Shown here in pieces: positions 45,430-54,460 of a DNA stretch of 64,000 nucleotides. Under the pieces are notes generated by a model. The model saw nothing but the letters and a program-made list of their open reading frames with translations. It made no database searches and was not told the origin of the DNA. Source of the stretch: CAWBLP01 sp963789495 (GTDB lineage Bacteria; Pseudomonadota; Alphaproteobacteria; Acetobacterales; Acetobacteraceae); contig CAWBLP010000018.1 of assembly GCA_963789495.1 (NCBI GenBank), forward strand, positions 1 to 64,000. Reading direction: 5' to 3'. Position 1 is the first letter of the stretch. Each line of letters starts with the position of its first letter. The translations under genes were made by a program, and so were the position numbers.

Positions 45430-46961
45430 TTCGCCGCACCCAGCCATGACTTCCGCCGCGCATTGGATGCCTGGGCCGTTGGAGTGTGGGTAATCGCATA
45501 GGCACCCGCACCCCAGCGTGCGCGCGCCCAGTATTCTGCTGAAAATCCAGGCCATAGCGTGGTGTTGTGGCCAGATCCGTCGAGGTACCAGCTGCGGCAG
45601 CCGGACAGCCACACGGTGCGCCGCATCCGTCGGCGCAGGGCACTGACAAAGCGGGCCTGGGTTGGCTCGCGCACTTCGATCGTGGCGGCCTGCGCCTGCT
45701 GCATCCGACGCAGGCAGCGCATCACGTGGCCGATCTGAGCCTCGAGCATGAAGATGATGGAGTTATGCCCGAGGCCGGTGTTCGGGCCGCCCAGCAGGAA
45801 CAGATTAGGAAATCCGGCGACCGCTACGCCCAGCCAGGCCTGCGCGCCATCGCACCAGGCGTCGGCCAGCCGGACGCCATCGCGGCCGCTGACGGCGAGC
45901 GGGCCGAGTGGATCGGTGGCGTGGAATCCCGTCGCGTAGATCAGCACGTCGATCGGCCGGTGCCGGCCATCGGTCGTAATGATGCCATTGGGATCTATGC
46001 GGGCGATCGGCGTGTCGACCAACTCCACATTGTCGCGCGTGAGCGTCGGATAGAAATCATTCGATAACAGAATGCGTTTGCAGCCGATGCGATAGTCCGG
46101 TGTCAGCTTCTCCCGGACTGGCGCGTCGCCGAGTTGGCGCTTGGCGTGAGTGCGGGCGAAGCGTTCGGCGCCGGCGAGCAGCCGCGGGCTGACCACGAAG
46201 CCGAGGGCCCGAAGCTCGTGCTGCCAGTACAGCCACACCCGCAGGGCACGACGAGCCAGAGGCAGGTGGCGCAGTGCCCACCGCCGGCTCTCGGAATATT
46301 CCGGGTCATGTTTGCTGAGAATCCAGGCGGGTGTACGTTGGAACAGATGCAATTCAGCAACTTGAGGCGCGATTTGCGGCACGAATTGCACGGCGCTGGC
46401 GCCGGTTCCGACCACCGCGACACGTTTGCCCGTCAGCGGTACCGCATGGTTCCAGCGCGCGGAGTGGAATGTCGGCCCGATGAAGCTGTCCTGGCCGGGC
46501 AGGGTGGGAATATGGGGCCGACTGAGCGCGCCGGTGGCGGAAACCAGGATCCGCGCGGCCAGCGTTGCGCCATCGGTGGTGCGTATCTGCCAGCACGCCT
46601 GCGCGGCTTCGAAGCCGGCCTCCTGCACAGTAGTATCGAAACGAAAATGCCGCTGCAGCTCGAAGCGTCGCACGCAATCCAGCAGATATTGCTGGATTTC
46701 CTCCTGGCTTGGGTAACGTCGACTCCAGTCGCTGCGCGGGGCGAAGGAGAACGAATACAAATGCGACGGGATGTCGCAGGCGCAGCCGGGATAGGTGTTG
46801 TCCCGCCAGGTGCCGCCGACCTCGGAGGCCTGTTCCAGCACCACGAAATCGTCCACGCCGGCCAGCTTCAGGCGGATTGCCATCCCGATCCCGCCGAAAC
46901 CGGCGCCGATGATCGCCACGGAATACGGTGTGGTCGGCGTGGAGCGATGGTCGAAGGTCAT
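45399..46961 (-). CDS. FAD-dependent Baeyer-Villiger-type monooxygenase
   Basis: A 520-residue flavoprotein. VAIIGAGFGGIGMAIRLKLA is the FAD Rossmann motif; GGTWRDNTYPGCACDIPSHL follows as in BVMOs; FIGPTFHSARWNHAV fits the BVMO fingerprint F-x-G-x-x-x-H-x-x-x-W; KRVAVVGTGASAVQFVPQIA is the NADPH Rossmann motif. These enzymes oxidise ketones to esters with NADPH and oxygen. The C-terminal tail (from about residue 480, YAITHTPTAQASNARRKS) departs from the family and ends in a dispersed repeat arm. Convergent with threonine ammonia-lyase. An intradiol dioxygenase and a PPOX protein are nearby. Confidence 0.9.
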   Translation of the reverse strand: MTFDHRSTPTTPYSVAIIGAGFGGIGMAIRLKLAGVDDFVVLEQASEVGGTWRDNTYPGCACDIPSHLYSFSFAPRSDWSRRYPSQEEIQQYLLDCVRRFELQRHFRFDTTVQEAGFEAAQACWQIRTTDGATLAARILVSATGALSRPHIPTLPGQDSFIGPTFHSARWNHAVPLTGKRVAVVGTGASAVQFVPQIAPQVAELHLFQRTPAWILSKHDPEYSESRRWALRHLPLARRALRVWLYWQHELRALGFVVSPRLLAGAERFARTHAKRQLGDAPVREKLTPDYRIGCKRILLSNDFYPTLTRDNVELVDTPIARIDPNGIITTDGRHRPIDVLIYATGFHATDPLGPLAVSGRDGVRLADAWCDGAQAWLGVAVAGFPNLFLLGGPNTGLGHNSIIFMLEAQIGHVMRCLRRMQQAQAATIEVREPTQARFVSALRRRMRRTVWLSGCRSWYLDGSGHNTTLWPGFSAEYWARARWGAGAYAITHTPTAQASNARRKSWLGAAKAWMADRHRP

Positions 46962-47412
46962 GCTGCGCCGTAGGGTCTCTGGGGCGGCGCGCCGGCTTGG
47001 TCATCTGGAGCCATGTTCGCAGGCGGGACAGCCTGACGCGGATGCAGCGCCGCGTCAGGTGGAGTTGAGATTTTGAACAGCGTCATGCTCTTTGGGTCGG
47101 CTTCAATCGGTCGTGTTTCGTGATTCGCGGCGTGTTGGTTGTCACCACGACAGAGGTCGTGGTCAGAAGCCACAGTCGCAACAGGGTTTCCCGCAATGGC
47201 CGTTTAACCTGCCGCTGGTTGCCTTCCGACCGCCGCCAGTTCACGCAAGCGGGCCGGTCAGTTCGCCGCGGGCCAGACTTAACATAATATATCTTCTGCG
47301 GCATTCGGCCGCCAGCCAGAGCGCCTGGTCGGACGGTTCGAGAAACCGCGATGCACGGCTCCTGTCCCCGCCCAAGGAGTCGTCCTCCGGCGGCACGTAC
47401 CCGCCGGAACAC
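46962..47412. other. Intergenic region with hairpin
   Basis: About 450 bp between the monooxygenase start and the dioxygenase stop (both minus strand). It contains a perfect 8-bp hairpin, ACCACGAC-AGAG-GTCGTGGT, at 47144-47163, without a T run, and the AT-rich stretch TTAACATAATATATC near 47278-47292. No gene was found. The dioxygenase transcript may end here. Confidence 0.5.
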
Positions 47413-48003
47413 TCAGCCTCGCGCCAACACAATGTCGAACTCCACCCGCTTCGCGTTTGGCTCCATGCCGCTTGCAGGCGGCAGTTCCTGCACGATCAAC
47501 GCGTCCTTGCGGCGCGCGCTGTTCAGCCAGGGGTCGGTGGCGTTCCATTCCTCGCCTTCGAAATACATCTGGGTCACCAGACGCTCCGTCGGCGCAGTCA
47601 CACTGAAATGGATGTGCGCCGGCCGCCAGCGCCCGGGTGCTGCCGGATAAGCGCGTGGCCGCACCGTGCGGAAAGCGTAGCGACCTTCGGCGTCGGTCGT
47701 CGTCACGGCGAACCCGGAGAAATTTGGGTCCAGCGGCGCCGGGTTGGTGTCGTGCGGATGGTCGTAGCGGCCATGCGCATTGGCCTGCCAGATTTCCACC
47801 GAGGCGCCCGCAACCGGCGCGCCCGAGGTGGTCAGCACACGCCCGGACAGGTACAGGATGGTGCCCTCGGCGCGGCCTCCGCCGGTCAGGTCGCCATCCG
47901 TCGCGGCCGTTTTCGACACCGGATAGAATGGGCCCAGAATCTGGTCTGGCGTGCGTTGCAGGAGATCCGCCTGCACCGGATGAATCGCGTCCACGGCATC
48001 CAT
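47413..48003 (-). CDS. Intradiol ring-cleavage dioxygenase
   Basis: A 196-residue non-heme Fe(III) enzyme of the catechol/protocatechuate dioxygenase fold. The Tyr and His ligands lie in EIWQANAHGRYDHPHD and RPAHIHFSVTAP, with the domain opening LYLSGRVLTTSGAPVAGASV. It lacks the N-terminal linker domain of catechol 1,2-dioxygenase and resembles a protocatechuate-type single chain, but the substrate is not proven. The start MDAVDAI follows from an ATG at the expected position; a longer extension looks unnatural. Confidence 0.86.
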   Translation of the reverse strand: MDAVDAIHPVQADLLQRTPDQILGPFYPVSKTAATDGDLTGGGRAEGTILYLSGRVLTTSGAPVAGASVEIWQANAHGRYDHPHDTNPAPLDPNFSGFAVTTTDAEGRYAFRTVRPRAYPAAPGRWRPAHIHFSVTAPTERLVTQMYFEGEEWNATDPWLNSARRKDALIVQELPPASGMEPNAKRVEFDIVLARG

Positions 48004-48501
48004 GAGTTGTCTCCTCGTTGGATTTTGCCGGATCTTAGCACAGATCCGGGGCGGCGCGTGCATCCGCCGCCCGCGCAGCCGGTGCCGATCGTGCCTTTGA
48101 CGCTCCAACAATCACGGGCGCTTGCTGGCACCCAGGATTGCTTCCGTGGTCGCGACTTCGATCCGCTGGCTGAACCCTTCCGGGTGCTGCAAGGCGCCGC
48201 TTCGATGGCGCAGCCGAGCGCCGCCTGATCTCCGGTTTACGATGATGGGAAGCGCCAGCCTCCCTCCAGCCGATGCCGATGCTCTACCGAACCGACCTCG
48301 CCCTCGCGAGCGACCCTGCCTGACATGGCGTTGCGGGTTGGATAGCAACCGCTGTCCAGATGCGATAGGCGTCACCGGCGCGGACATGGCGCCCCTCAAA
48401 GGGGGACCAAGGAGTGGCAATCAGAGTGGAGTACCGACCGTCAGCTTCAGGGCCATCAGGACCGAAGCAGTGCTTGCTGACAAGCGCCTGACCTGTCGCC
48501 C
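48004..48501. other. Intergenic region, dioxygenase to PPOX gene
   Basis: About 500 bp between divergent genes. No open frame here has a recognisable motif. No repeat, terminator or RNA fold stood out. Confidence 0.4.
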
Positions 48502-48921
48502 ATGCTGACCCAGGCGCAGCGCAGCTTCCTTGATGCCGGCCGCGTGGCGCATCTCGCCACCGCAAGCGCGACCGGTGAGCCGCATGTCGTGCCGGTCTGC
48601 TACATCTGCATCGACACGTCGCTGTACATCACCGTGGACGAGAAGCCGAAGCGGCACGACATCCCGCTGAAGCGGTTGCGCAATATTATGGAAAATCCTG
48701 CGGTCGCGCTGACGGTCGATCGCTGGACGGAAGATTGGACGCGCCTCGCCTGGGTGATGCTGCGCGGCCGAGCAGAAATTTTGCCGTCGGGCAGGGAGCA
48801 CGACCTGGCACAACAAGCGTTGCGCGAGAAATACGTCCAGTATCGCAACATGGACCTGGCGCCGCTGCCGGTGATCGCGCTGCGCATTGACCGCGCCACC
48901 GGCTGGGGCGCACTGGACTGA
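48502..48921 (+). CDS. Pyridoxamine 5'-phosphate oxidase-like (PPOX) family protein
   Basis: A 139-residue flavin-binding split-barrel protein of the PPOX class (TIGR03668-like). MLTQAQRSFLDAGRVAHLAT is the standard start, HVVPVCYICIDTSLYITVDE strands 2-3, KRLRNIMENPAVALTVDRWT the cofactor region. Members bind FMN or F420; many are of unknown role and some are reductases. It is convergent with the transporter gene with 5 bp between stops. Confidence 0.85.
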   Translation: MLTQAQRSFLDAGRVAHLATASATGEPHVVPVCYICIDTSLYITVDEKPKRHDIPLKRLRNIMENPAVALTVDRWTEDWTRLAWVMLRGRAEILPSGREHDLAQQALREKYVQYRNMDLAPLPVIALRIDRATGWGALD

Positions 48922-48926
48922 GTTTG

Positions 48927-49865
48927 CTAGCGCTTGACCTTCGCCGCCAGCGCCGGCTGCCGGGGCATCCCGGTGGCGCGTCCCCTCGCCTCCCGCCGCG
49001 CCGCCCAACTGGTCGCGAGGAAGATCACCAGGCCACCCAGCAGAGTCGTCGCCGTCGGGACGTTCCCGAATACCAGCAGTCCCATCAGGCTCGCCCAGAT
49101 CAGGTCCAGAAATCGCACCGGCTGCGTCGCCGAGACATCCGCCACGCGATAGGCCTGGGTTGCGCTGTAATGCGCCGCACTGCCCAGGATGCCGCTTGCC
49201 AGGAACCAGCCGCATTGCGTCAGGTTCGGCGTCACCCATTGCCAGACCGCGAGCGGCAGCGAGAACAGTGAGATGGTCAGGCACTGCCACAGCACGATTA
49301 CCTCGGTGCGGTCGCGTCGGGTCAGCGCCTTGGTGATCAGCTGCGAGGCGGCGAACAGCGGCGCCGAGGCCAGCATCGCCAGGTGATAGATGCCGCCGCT
49401 GCCGGAGAGATTCGGGCCGACCACGATAATCACGCCGACAAACCCCACCGCTGCGGACACCCAGCGCGCCCAGATCATGCGTTCGCCGAACAGCAGCACG
49501 CCGCCCAGCATGACGAACACCGGGCCGGTGAAGCCGATCGCGGTGGTATCGGCCAGGGTCAGATGCGGCAAGGCGTTGAACCACAGCAACATGCCGGAAG
49601 TATGCGCGGCACCGCGCCATAACTGCCCGATCAGGCCGTTTGGACTGTAGGCGCGCAACCCGGCACGCAGCACGAAGGGCAGCAACACCAACGCGCCTGA
49701 GACATAACGCAGGCATTGCGCCTCAACCGACGGCAATTCCAGCGTGATGTGCCGCAGCACGGTGTTCAGCACCGCGAAGATCGCGCCGGACAGCGCCATC
49801 CAGGCCATGCCCTGCACGGAGGGGCGGAGACGGGCGAATGACGCGGCAGAGCGTGGAGGCAACAT
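48927..49865 (-). CDS. DMT superfamily (EamA) transporter
   Basis: A 312-residue integral membrane protein with ten hydrophobic segments and two internal EamA repeats: one from GMAWMALSGAIFAVLNTVLR to IIVVGP, and the second from GGIYHLAMLASAPLFAASQL to TTLLGGLVIFLATSW. Such exporters usually move amino acids, nucleosides or drugs outward. The first Met of MLPPRSAASF is preferred over an upstream extension of Cys/Arg-rich sequence. Minus strand, upstream of it lies a small secreted-type protein. Confidence 0.88.
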   Translation of the reverse strand: MLPPRSAASFARLRPSVQGMAWMALSGAIFAVLNTVLRHITLELPSVEAQCLRYVSGALVLLPFVLRAGLRAYSPNGLIGQLWRGAAHTSGMLLWFNALPHLTLADTTAIGFTGPVFVMLGGVLLFGERMIWARWVSAAVGFVGVIIVVGPNLSGSGGIYHLAMLASAPLFAASQLITKALTRRDRTEVIVLWQCLTISLFSLPLAVWQWVTPNLTQCGWFLASGILGSAAHYSATQAYRVADVSATQPVRFLDLIWASLMGLLVFGNVPTATTLLGGLVIFLATSWAARREARGRATGMPRQPALAAKVKR

Positions 49866-49959
49866 CGCAGCAAGCGTTGCGGATGGCGCATGGACTGGCA
49901 AGCCGGCGCCGATGCAAGCCGCGCGTAAATTCACGCCGCACGCCGCATGCCGACGCGGA

Positions 49960-50442
49960 TTATTGATGCGGCGTGGTGTCGCTGCTCCACATGTTGCGGG
50001 CAATCAGTCGCTTGTCGGCCACGCCATAGCCGCCAGCGGCCAGCGCCAGGACTTCCAAATTATCGTCGGTCAGGGTCAGCGCCGCTGATTGGCCGCAATC
50101 GCCCCCGTCCGCGCTGCTGCGTGGCCCCGCCCAGTGCGCGCCATAGACCCGGCCAGGACGCGGTGTAAGCGATTCGATCACCAGGCTGCCGCCGGAGCGG
50201 CGGATCACCGCGAAGTCCAGCACGCATTCCCCCTGCCCGTCCCGCGTCACCGTCACCCGCGGTGGTGGATCTTGGGAAATGCGATGCATGGGTTCGAAAC
50301 TCAGCACGTCGCCCACCTGCGGGCCGAATTCGGCTGCGCTCTGGGCCAGCTTGATGGCGCAGGTAAACCCAAGGGTCGCCAAGGTGACCACCAGCACCAC
50401 CGAGGCGACCAGGCTTTTCCTTTCGGGGCGGCTTGTCTGCAT
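49960..50442 (-). CDS. Hypothetical membrane-anchored protein
   Basis: A 160-residue protein with one N-terminal span (VASVVLVVTLATLGFTCAI, residues ~12-30) followed by ~125 residues of periplasmic-looking beta-rich sequence with two Cys (GQGECVLDF, GGDCGQSAAL). I do not recognise a domain. The region to its right includes the small RNA candidate and the gltX gene, transcribed in the same direction, but a terminator separates them. Confidence 0.6.
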   Translation of the reverse strand: MQTSRPERKSLVASVVLVVTLATLGFTCAIKLAQSAAEFGPQVGDVLSFEPMHRISQDPPPRVTVTRDGQGECVLDFAVIRRSGGSLVIESLTPRPGRVYGAHWAGPRSSADGGDCGQSAALTLTDDNLEVLALAAGGYGVADKRLIARNMWSSDTTPHQ

Positions 50443-50547
50443 GACGGCGTCTGACTCCCGGCGAGGCCAGTGGCCAGACTTCTATAGTCGAAGACTATTT
50501 ATGGATTCTGAAGGCGCTCGGAAATATTGTCCTAAATAACCATAGTT

Positions 50548-50580
50548 AAAAGAAAAATGGCGGCGCTCGAAAGCACCGCC
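50548..50580 (-). terminator. Intrinsic terminator below gltX
   Basis: On the minus strand a GGCGGTGC stem (one G-U pair) with loop TTTCGA closes on GCGCCGCC, followed by A and a T run (ATTTTTCTTTT). It would stop transcripts coming from gltX or from the FNR-controlled segment. Confidence 0.82.
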
Positions 50581-50638
50581 AAGTTTGGGGAGGAGTCCAA
50601 GAGAGGAGCGGGACGAAACAAGCTCGTCTGCTTCTCGA
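50548..50638 (-). ncRNA. Candidate FNR-regulated small RNA with anti-SD loop
   Basis: About 90 bases between a perfect FNR box and an intrinsic terminator. Read on the minus strand it contains the stem GACGA/TCGTC, then a single-stranded CTCCTCTC, then a hairpin TTGG-ACTCCTCC-CCAA (50585-50600) that exposes an anti-Shine-Dalgarno loop, and lastly the terminator. Alphaproteobacterial stress sRNAs often carry CUCCUCCC in loops. A start near 50638 is predicted from an FNR site centred at about -41.5; the -10 (CATGGT) is weak. No open frame of note fits the segment. Whether it is transcribed is untested. Confidence 0.55.
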
Positions 50639-50671
50639 GGCACACCATGCCCCGGCGCGCGACCGGTAGCA

Positions 50672-50685
50672 TTGATCTGGATCAA
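50672..50685. promoter_or_regulatory. FNR/FixK-type box
   Basis: TTGATCTGGATCAA is an exact match to the TTGAT-N4-ATCAA palindrome bound by FNR and FixK proteins. It lies 15 bp beyond the gltX stop codon, upstream (minus strand) of the small RNA candidate. Confidence 0.75.
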
Positions 50686-50699
50686 GCAACGAATTTTTT

Positions 50700-52127
50700 T
50701 CAGCCGGCGGCTGCACGGATCCGTGCCAGCGCCTCATCACGGCCCAATGCCGCCAGCGTAAGATCGATGCCGGGGCTCGCCGGACGCCCGGTCAGGGCGG
50801 CGCGCAATGGCTGAGCGACCTGACCAAGCTTGTGACCAGTGGCCTCGGCGAATGCCCGCAAGGCAGCATCGAGCGGCTCGGGCGAGAACTCGGTCGTGGC
50901 AAGCTGGTCCGCCAGCGCGCGCAGCATCAGCCGGGCCTCCGGGGTCAGCAGCGCTGCCGCCTTGGGTTCCATCGGCAACGGCAGCGGATGTGCCAGGAAT
51001 GCTGCAGAATCGGCCAGCTCCACGATTGTCTTCGCCCGCTCCTTCAACGCCGGGATCAACGCGCGGATGCGGGCCGCGGCGAGGCTGCCCAGCGCCACGC
51101 CAGGGCGCCGGGCCAGGCGCTGCAGGACCTCCTGGGTCAGCCGATCGTCGTCCGCGCCGCGGATATAGACGCCGTTGAGATACAGCAGCTTGGCGTAATC
51201 CATCCGGCTTGGCGCGCGGCCGACACCGGACAGGTCGAACAGGCGGATCGCCTCCGCGCGGTCCAGCACCTCGACATCGCCATGCCCCCAGCCCAGCCGC
51301 AGCAGGTAATTGCACAGCGCTTCAGGCAGATAACCCTGCTCGCGGAACTCCAAGGCGAATTGCGCGCCGTGCCGTTTCGACAACTTGGCCCCGTCCGGCC
51401 CATGGATCAGCGGCAGATGGCCGAACCGCGGCAGCGCCCAGCCGAGCGCATGGTAGATCTGCACCTGGCGGACCGTGTTGGTCAGGTGGTCGTCGCCACG
51501 GATCACATGGGTGATGGCCATGTCGTGGTCGTCCACCACCACCGAGTGGTTGTAGGTCGGTGTGCCGTCCGCGCGCAGGATGATCATGTCGTCCAGCTCG
51601 CTGTTGGCGACGCGGACGGAGCCCTGCACCAGGTCCTCCACCACCGTCTCTCCGAGCTGCGGCGCCTTCAGCCGGATCACCGGGCGTACGCCGGCCGGGG
51701 CGTCGGACGGATCGCGGTCCCGCCAGCGCCCGTCATAGCGCCAGACCCGCCCCTCGGCGCGGGCCTGCTCGCGTTCCGCGGCCAGTTCCTCCGGCGTGCA
51801 GTAGCAGTGATAGGCATGGCCGGCCTCCAGCATCTGCCGCGCTACCTCGGCGTGGCGCGGCATGCGGGGTGCCTGGAACACGGTCTGCCCGTCGCGCGAC
51901 AGGCCCAGCCAGTCGAGGCTTTCCAGGATGCCCTGGGTGGCGGCTTCCGTGCTGCGCGCGCGGTCGGTGTCCTCGATGCGCAGCAAAAATTCGCCGCCGT
52001 GATGGCGCGCGAACAGGTAGTTGAACAGCGCGGTACGGACCCCGCCGATATGCAGCGGCCCGGTCGGGCTCGGCGCGAACCGGGTGCGGACCGGCGGCGT
52101 CTGCGATGTGTCTGATCCGATTGTCAT
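50700..52127 (-). CDS. gltX: Glutamyl-tRNA synthetase
   Basis: A 475-residue class I aminoacyl-tRNA synthetase. TRFAPSPTGPLHIGGVRTAL has the HIGH motif; HGPDGAKLSKRHGAQFALEF holds the KMSKS-type loop (KLSKR); RIEDTDRARSTEAATQGILE is the conserved Glu-binding segment. The C-terminal anticodon-binding domain follows. The start MTIGSD is preferred; MRGM nine bases earlier is an alternative. Divergent from comEC, with 61 bp between start codons. Confidence 0.92.
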   Translation of the reverse strand: MTIGSDTSQTPPVRTRFAPSPTGPLHIGGVRTALFNYLFARHHGGEFLLRIEDTDRARSTEAATQGILESLDWLGLSRDGQTVFQAPRMPRHAEVARQMLEAGHAYHCYCTPEELAAEREQARAEGRVWRYDGRWRDRDPSDAPAGVRPVIRLKAPQLGETVVEDLVQGSVRVANSELDDMIILRADGTPTYNHSVVVDDHDMAITHVIRGDDHLTNTVRQVQIYHALGWALPRFGHLPLIHGPDGAKLSKRHGAQFALEFREQGYLPEALCNYLLRLGWGHGDVEVLDRAEAIRLFDLSGVGRAPSRMDYAKLLYLNGVYIRGADDDRLTQEVLQRLARRPGVALGSLAAARIRALIPALKERAKTIVELADSAAFLAHPLPLPMEPKAAALLTPEARLMLRALADQLATTEFSPEPLDAALRAFAEATGHKLGQVAQPLRAALTGRPASPGIDLTLAALGRDEALARIRAAAG

Positions 52128-52188
52128 GCCTCGCATGTAGCACGCGGATTTACCGGCTGTAGATGCCTGCTGCGCTAGGCTGCCACGC

Positions 52189-54354
52189 ATGCAGCTTGCG
52201 CGCGCCGCGTGGTACCACCCGGGCGCCGGCTCCCTGGCCTGGTTGCAGGACCTGCTGGCGGGCGAGCGGGGCCGGTTTCCGGTCTGGCTGCCCGTGTTCA
52301 TGGGCGCGGGCGTGCTGACCTACTTCGCCCTGCGCACCGAACCGCCGCTGTGGTTCGGTGCGGCCGTGCTGCTGCCTGCGACGCTGGCCTGGTTTCCGGC
52401 GCGCCATCTCACCGCGCTCCGGCTGCTGCTGGCGCCAGTGGTCGCGGCGGCCCTCGGCTTTACCGCATGCCAGTTTGCCACCGCCCGCGCACCGCCGCTG
52501 GAGGTGGACCTGCCAACCCGTGCGACCAGCCTGACCGGCTCCGTGCGGGGGCTGGAGACCCTGCCGCACGGGCGCCGGGTCACCCTTGCAGCGGTGCGGC
52601 TGGATGACAGCGCAGAGCCACTGGCGCGCCTGGTTCGCCTGCGGCTGCGCGACACCGACGAAACCCGACTCGCGATCGGTGACACGATGCGGGTCCGGGC
52701 GCTGATCCGCCCACCGCCGCCGCCCGCCTATCCCGGCGCGTGGGACGTGCAGCGCGATGCGTTCTTCGCCGGGATCGGCGCCGGTGGCTACGCGCTGGGC
52801 ACCGCGGAACGGCTGAGCGCCGGCCGCCCGGGCGGCCCGATGCGCCTGGTGCAGGAACTGCGCGCGGCGATCGAGCGTCACATCCTTGCGGTTATCCCGG
52901 GCGCGGCCGGCAGCATCGCGGTGACCCTGCTGACCGGCTCGTCCCGCGGCATTCCAGAAGCCGACCATGACGCATTCCGCGCCTCCGGCATGGCGCATCT
53001 GCTGTCGGTCTCCGGATTGCATATCGGCATCGTCATGGGGTTCACCATGGCGGTGGCGCGGCTGCTGCTGGCGGTGTCGGAGCGTGCCAGCCTGTTCTGG
53101 CCCACCAAGCAGATCGCCGCCCTGGCGGCCCTGGTCGCCGGCGCCGGCTACATGGTGCTGACCGGCATGCATGTGCCGATCGTGCGCAGCTTCTGCATGG
53201 CGAGCCTGTTCACACTGGCTCTGATGTGCGGAAGGCGGCCCGCCTCGCTGCGCGGCCTGGCCGTCGCCGGCGCGGTGCTGATCCTGCTCGGGCCGCAGGA
53301 AGTCGCCGGCGTGTCGTTCCAGATGAGCTTCTCCGCGGTGCTGGCGCTGATCTCCGGCTACGAGACGCTGCGGCCCTGGCTGCGCCGCCTGCAAGGACGC
53401 AGCCGCCCGCGCCGCCTGGGCTGCTATGTGCTGGCGCTGGCGCTGACCAGCGCGCTGGCGGGCACCGCCTCGGCGCCGTTTGGCGCCTATCATTTCGGCC
53501 ATGTCCAGGTCTACTTCGTGTTCTCCAACATGCTCGCGGTGCCGCTGACGGCGCTGTTCGTGATGCCGATCGGCATGCTGTCGCTGCCGCTGATGCCGCT
53601 GGGGCTGGACTGGCTGGCGCTGCGGCCGATGGGCTGGGGGGTAGAGGCCATCCTGGCGATCGCCCGCACCACCGCCGCCCTGCCCGCCGCCACCTTGCAG
53701 GTGCCGCATATCACCGCCTGGGGGCTGGCGAGCCTCGCCTTCGGCATCGCCTGGCTGGGACTCTGGCGCACCCGGCTGCGACTGGCAGGACTGGCGCTGA
53801 TCGCGCTGGGCATCGCCAGCCCCGCCTTCGACCAGCCGCCCGATCTGCTGATCTCGGCGGATGCCAGGCTGATCGCGATGCGCACCGGGTCGGGCGTGTT
53901 CATCCAGCAGGTATCCGGCGGAGCGCGGTTCACCCGCGACTCCTGGCTGCAATACTGGGCGGCCGAGGCGGCACAGCCGATCCCGCGGCAAGGTACGGCG
54001 GCGAACGGCGCCTTCGCATGCCGCCCCGAGGCGTGCCTGCTGCATCCCCGTCCCGGTTATCGCGGCGTGCTGCTGGTGCGTGGCGCGACCGGGCCGGAGG
54101 ATTGCCGGGACATCTCCATCATTGTCTCGGCCGAACCCGCGCGCCGGCGATGCCCGCATCCCTGGCCGCAACTGGTGGACCGTTTCACCGTCTGGCGGGA
54201 CGGCGCCACCGCAGTCTGGCTGCAGCCACTGGCCGCACGCGTGCTGACCGATCGTGCCGCCCGCGGCAATCGTCCCTGGGTGCCGCCGCCACCGCATTCG
54301 CACCGGCGCGCAAGCCCCAGTTTACCGCCCGCAACGATCGACGGAGCCGATTGA
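52189..54354 (+). CDS. ComEC/Rec2 family DNA-uptake channel protein
   Basis: A 721-residue polytopic protein. An N-terminal soluble DUF4131/OB-like part (PPLEVDLPTRATSLTGSVRG) is followed by the Competence domain: GSSRGIPEADHDAFRASGMA and AHLLSVSGLHIGIVMGFTMA are the diagnostic segments, then about eight spans. The C-terminal ~180 residues (FDQPPDLLISADARLIAMRT onward) resemble the shrunken metallo-lactamase-like tail of alphaproteobacterial ComEC proteins without an evident His-x-His active site. ComEC forms the inner-membrane channel for single-stranded DNA in transformation. Divergent from gltX. Confidence 0.88.
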   Translation: MQLARAAWYHPGAGSLAWLQDLLAGERGRFPVWLPVFMGAGVLTYFALRTEPPLWFGAAVLLPATLAWFPARHLTALRLLLAPVVAAALGFTACQFATARAPPLEVDLPTRATSLTGSVRGLETLPHGRRVTLAAVRLDDSAEPLARLVRLRLRDTDETRLAIGDTMRVRALIRPPPPPAYPGAWDVQRDAFFAGIGAGGYALGTAERLSAGRPGGPMRLVQELRAAIERHILAVIPGAAGSIAVTLLTGSSRGIPEADHDAFRASGMAHLLSVSGLHIGIVMGFTMAVARLLLAVSERASLFWPTKQIAALAALVAGAGYMVLTGMHVPIVRSFCMASLFTLALMCGRRPASLRGLAVAGAVLILLGPQEVAGVSFQMSFSAVLALISGYETLRPWLRRLQGRSRPRRLGCYVLALALTSALAGTASAPFGAYHFGHVQVYFVFSNMLAVPLTALFVMPIGMLSLPLMPLGLDWLALRPMGWGVEAILAIARTTAALPAATLQVPHITAWGLASLAFGIAWLGLWRTRLRLAGLALIALGIASPAFDQPPDLLISADARLIAMRTGSGVFIQQVSGGARFTRDSWLQYWAAEAAQPIPRQGTAANGAFACRPEACLLHPRPGYRGVLLVRGATGPEDCRDISIIVSAEPARRRCPHPWPQLVDRFTVWRDGATAVWLQPLAARVLTDRAARGNRPWVPPPPHSHRRASPSLPPATIDGAD

Positions 54355-54460
54355 ACCGCGCACTCATCGCATGAAGGATCGATGTCAATTTCGTACCAGG
54401 GGCGAACCCGCCCTCGCCTCCCCGCGTTGACCGTCCAGCGATCAGCAGAGGAGCGCATGC

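Noticed and set aside
52150..54303. A 717-codon minus-strand frame opposite comEC
   Set aside because: Composition is dominated by Gln, Arg, His and Gly, typical of antisense of a membrane protein gene; comEC shows clear family motifs.
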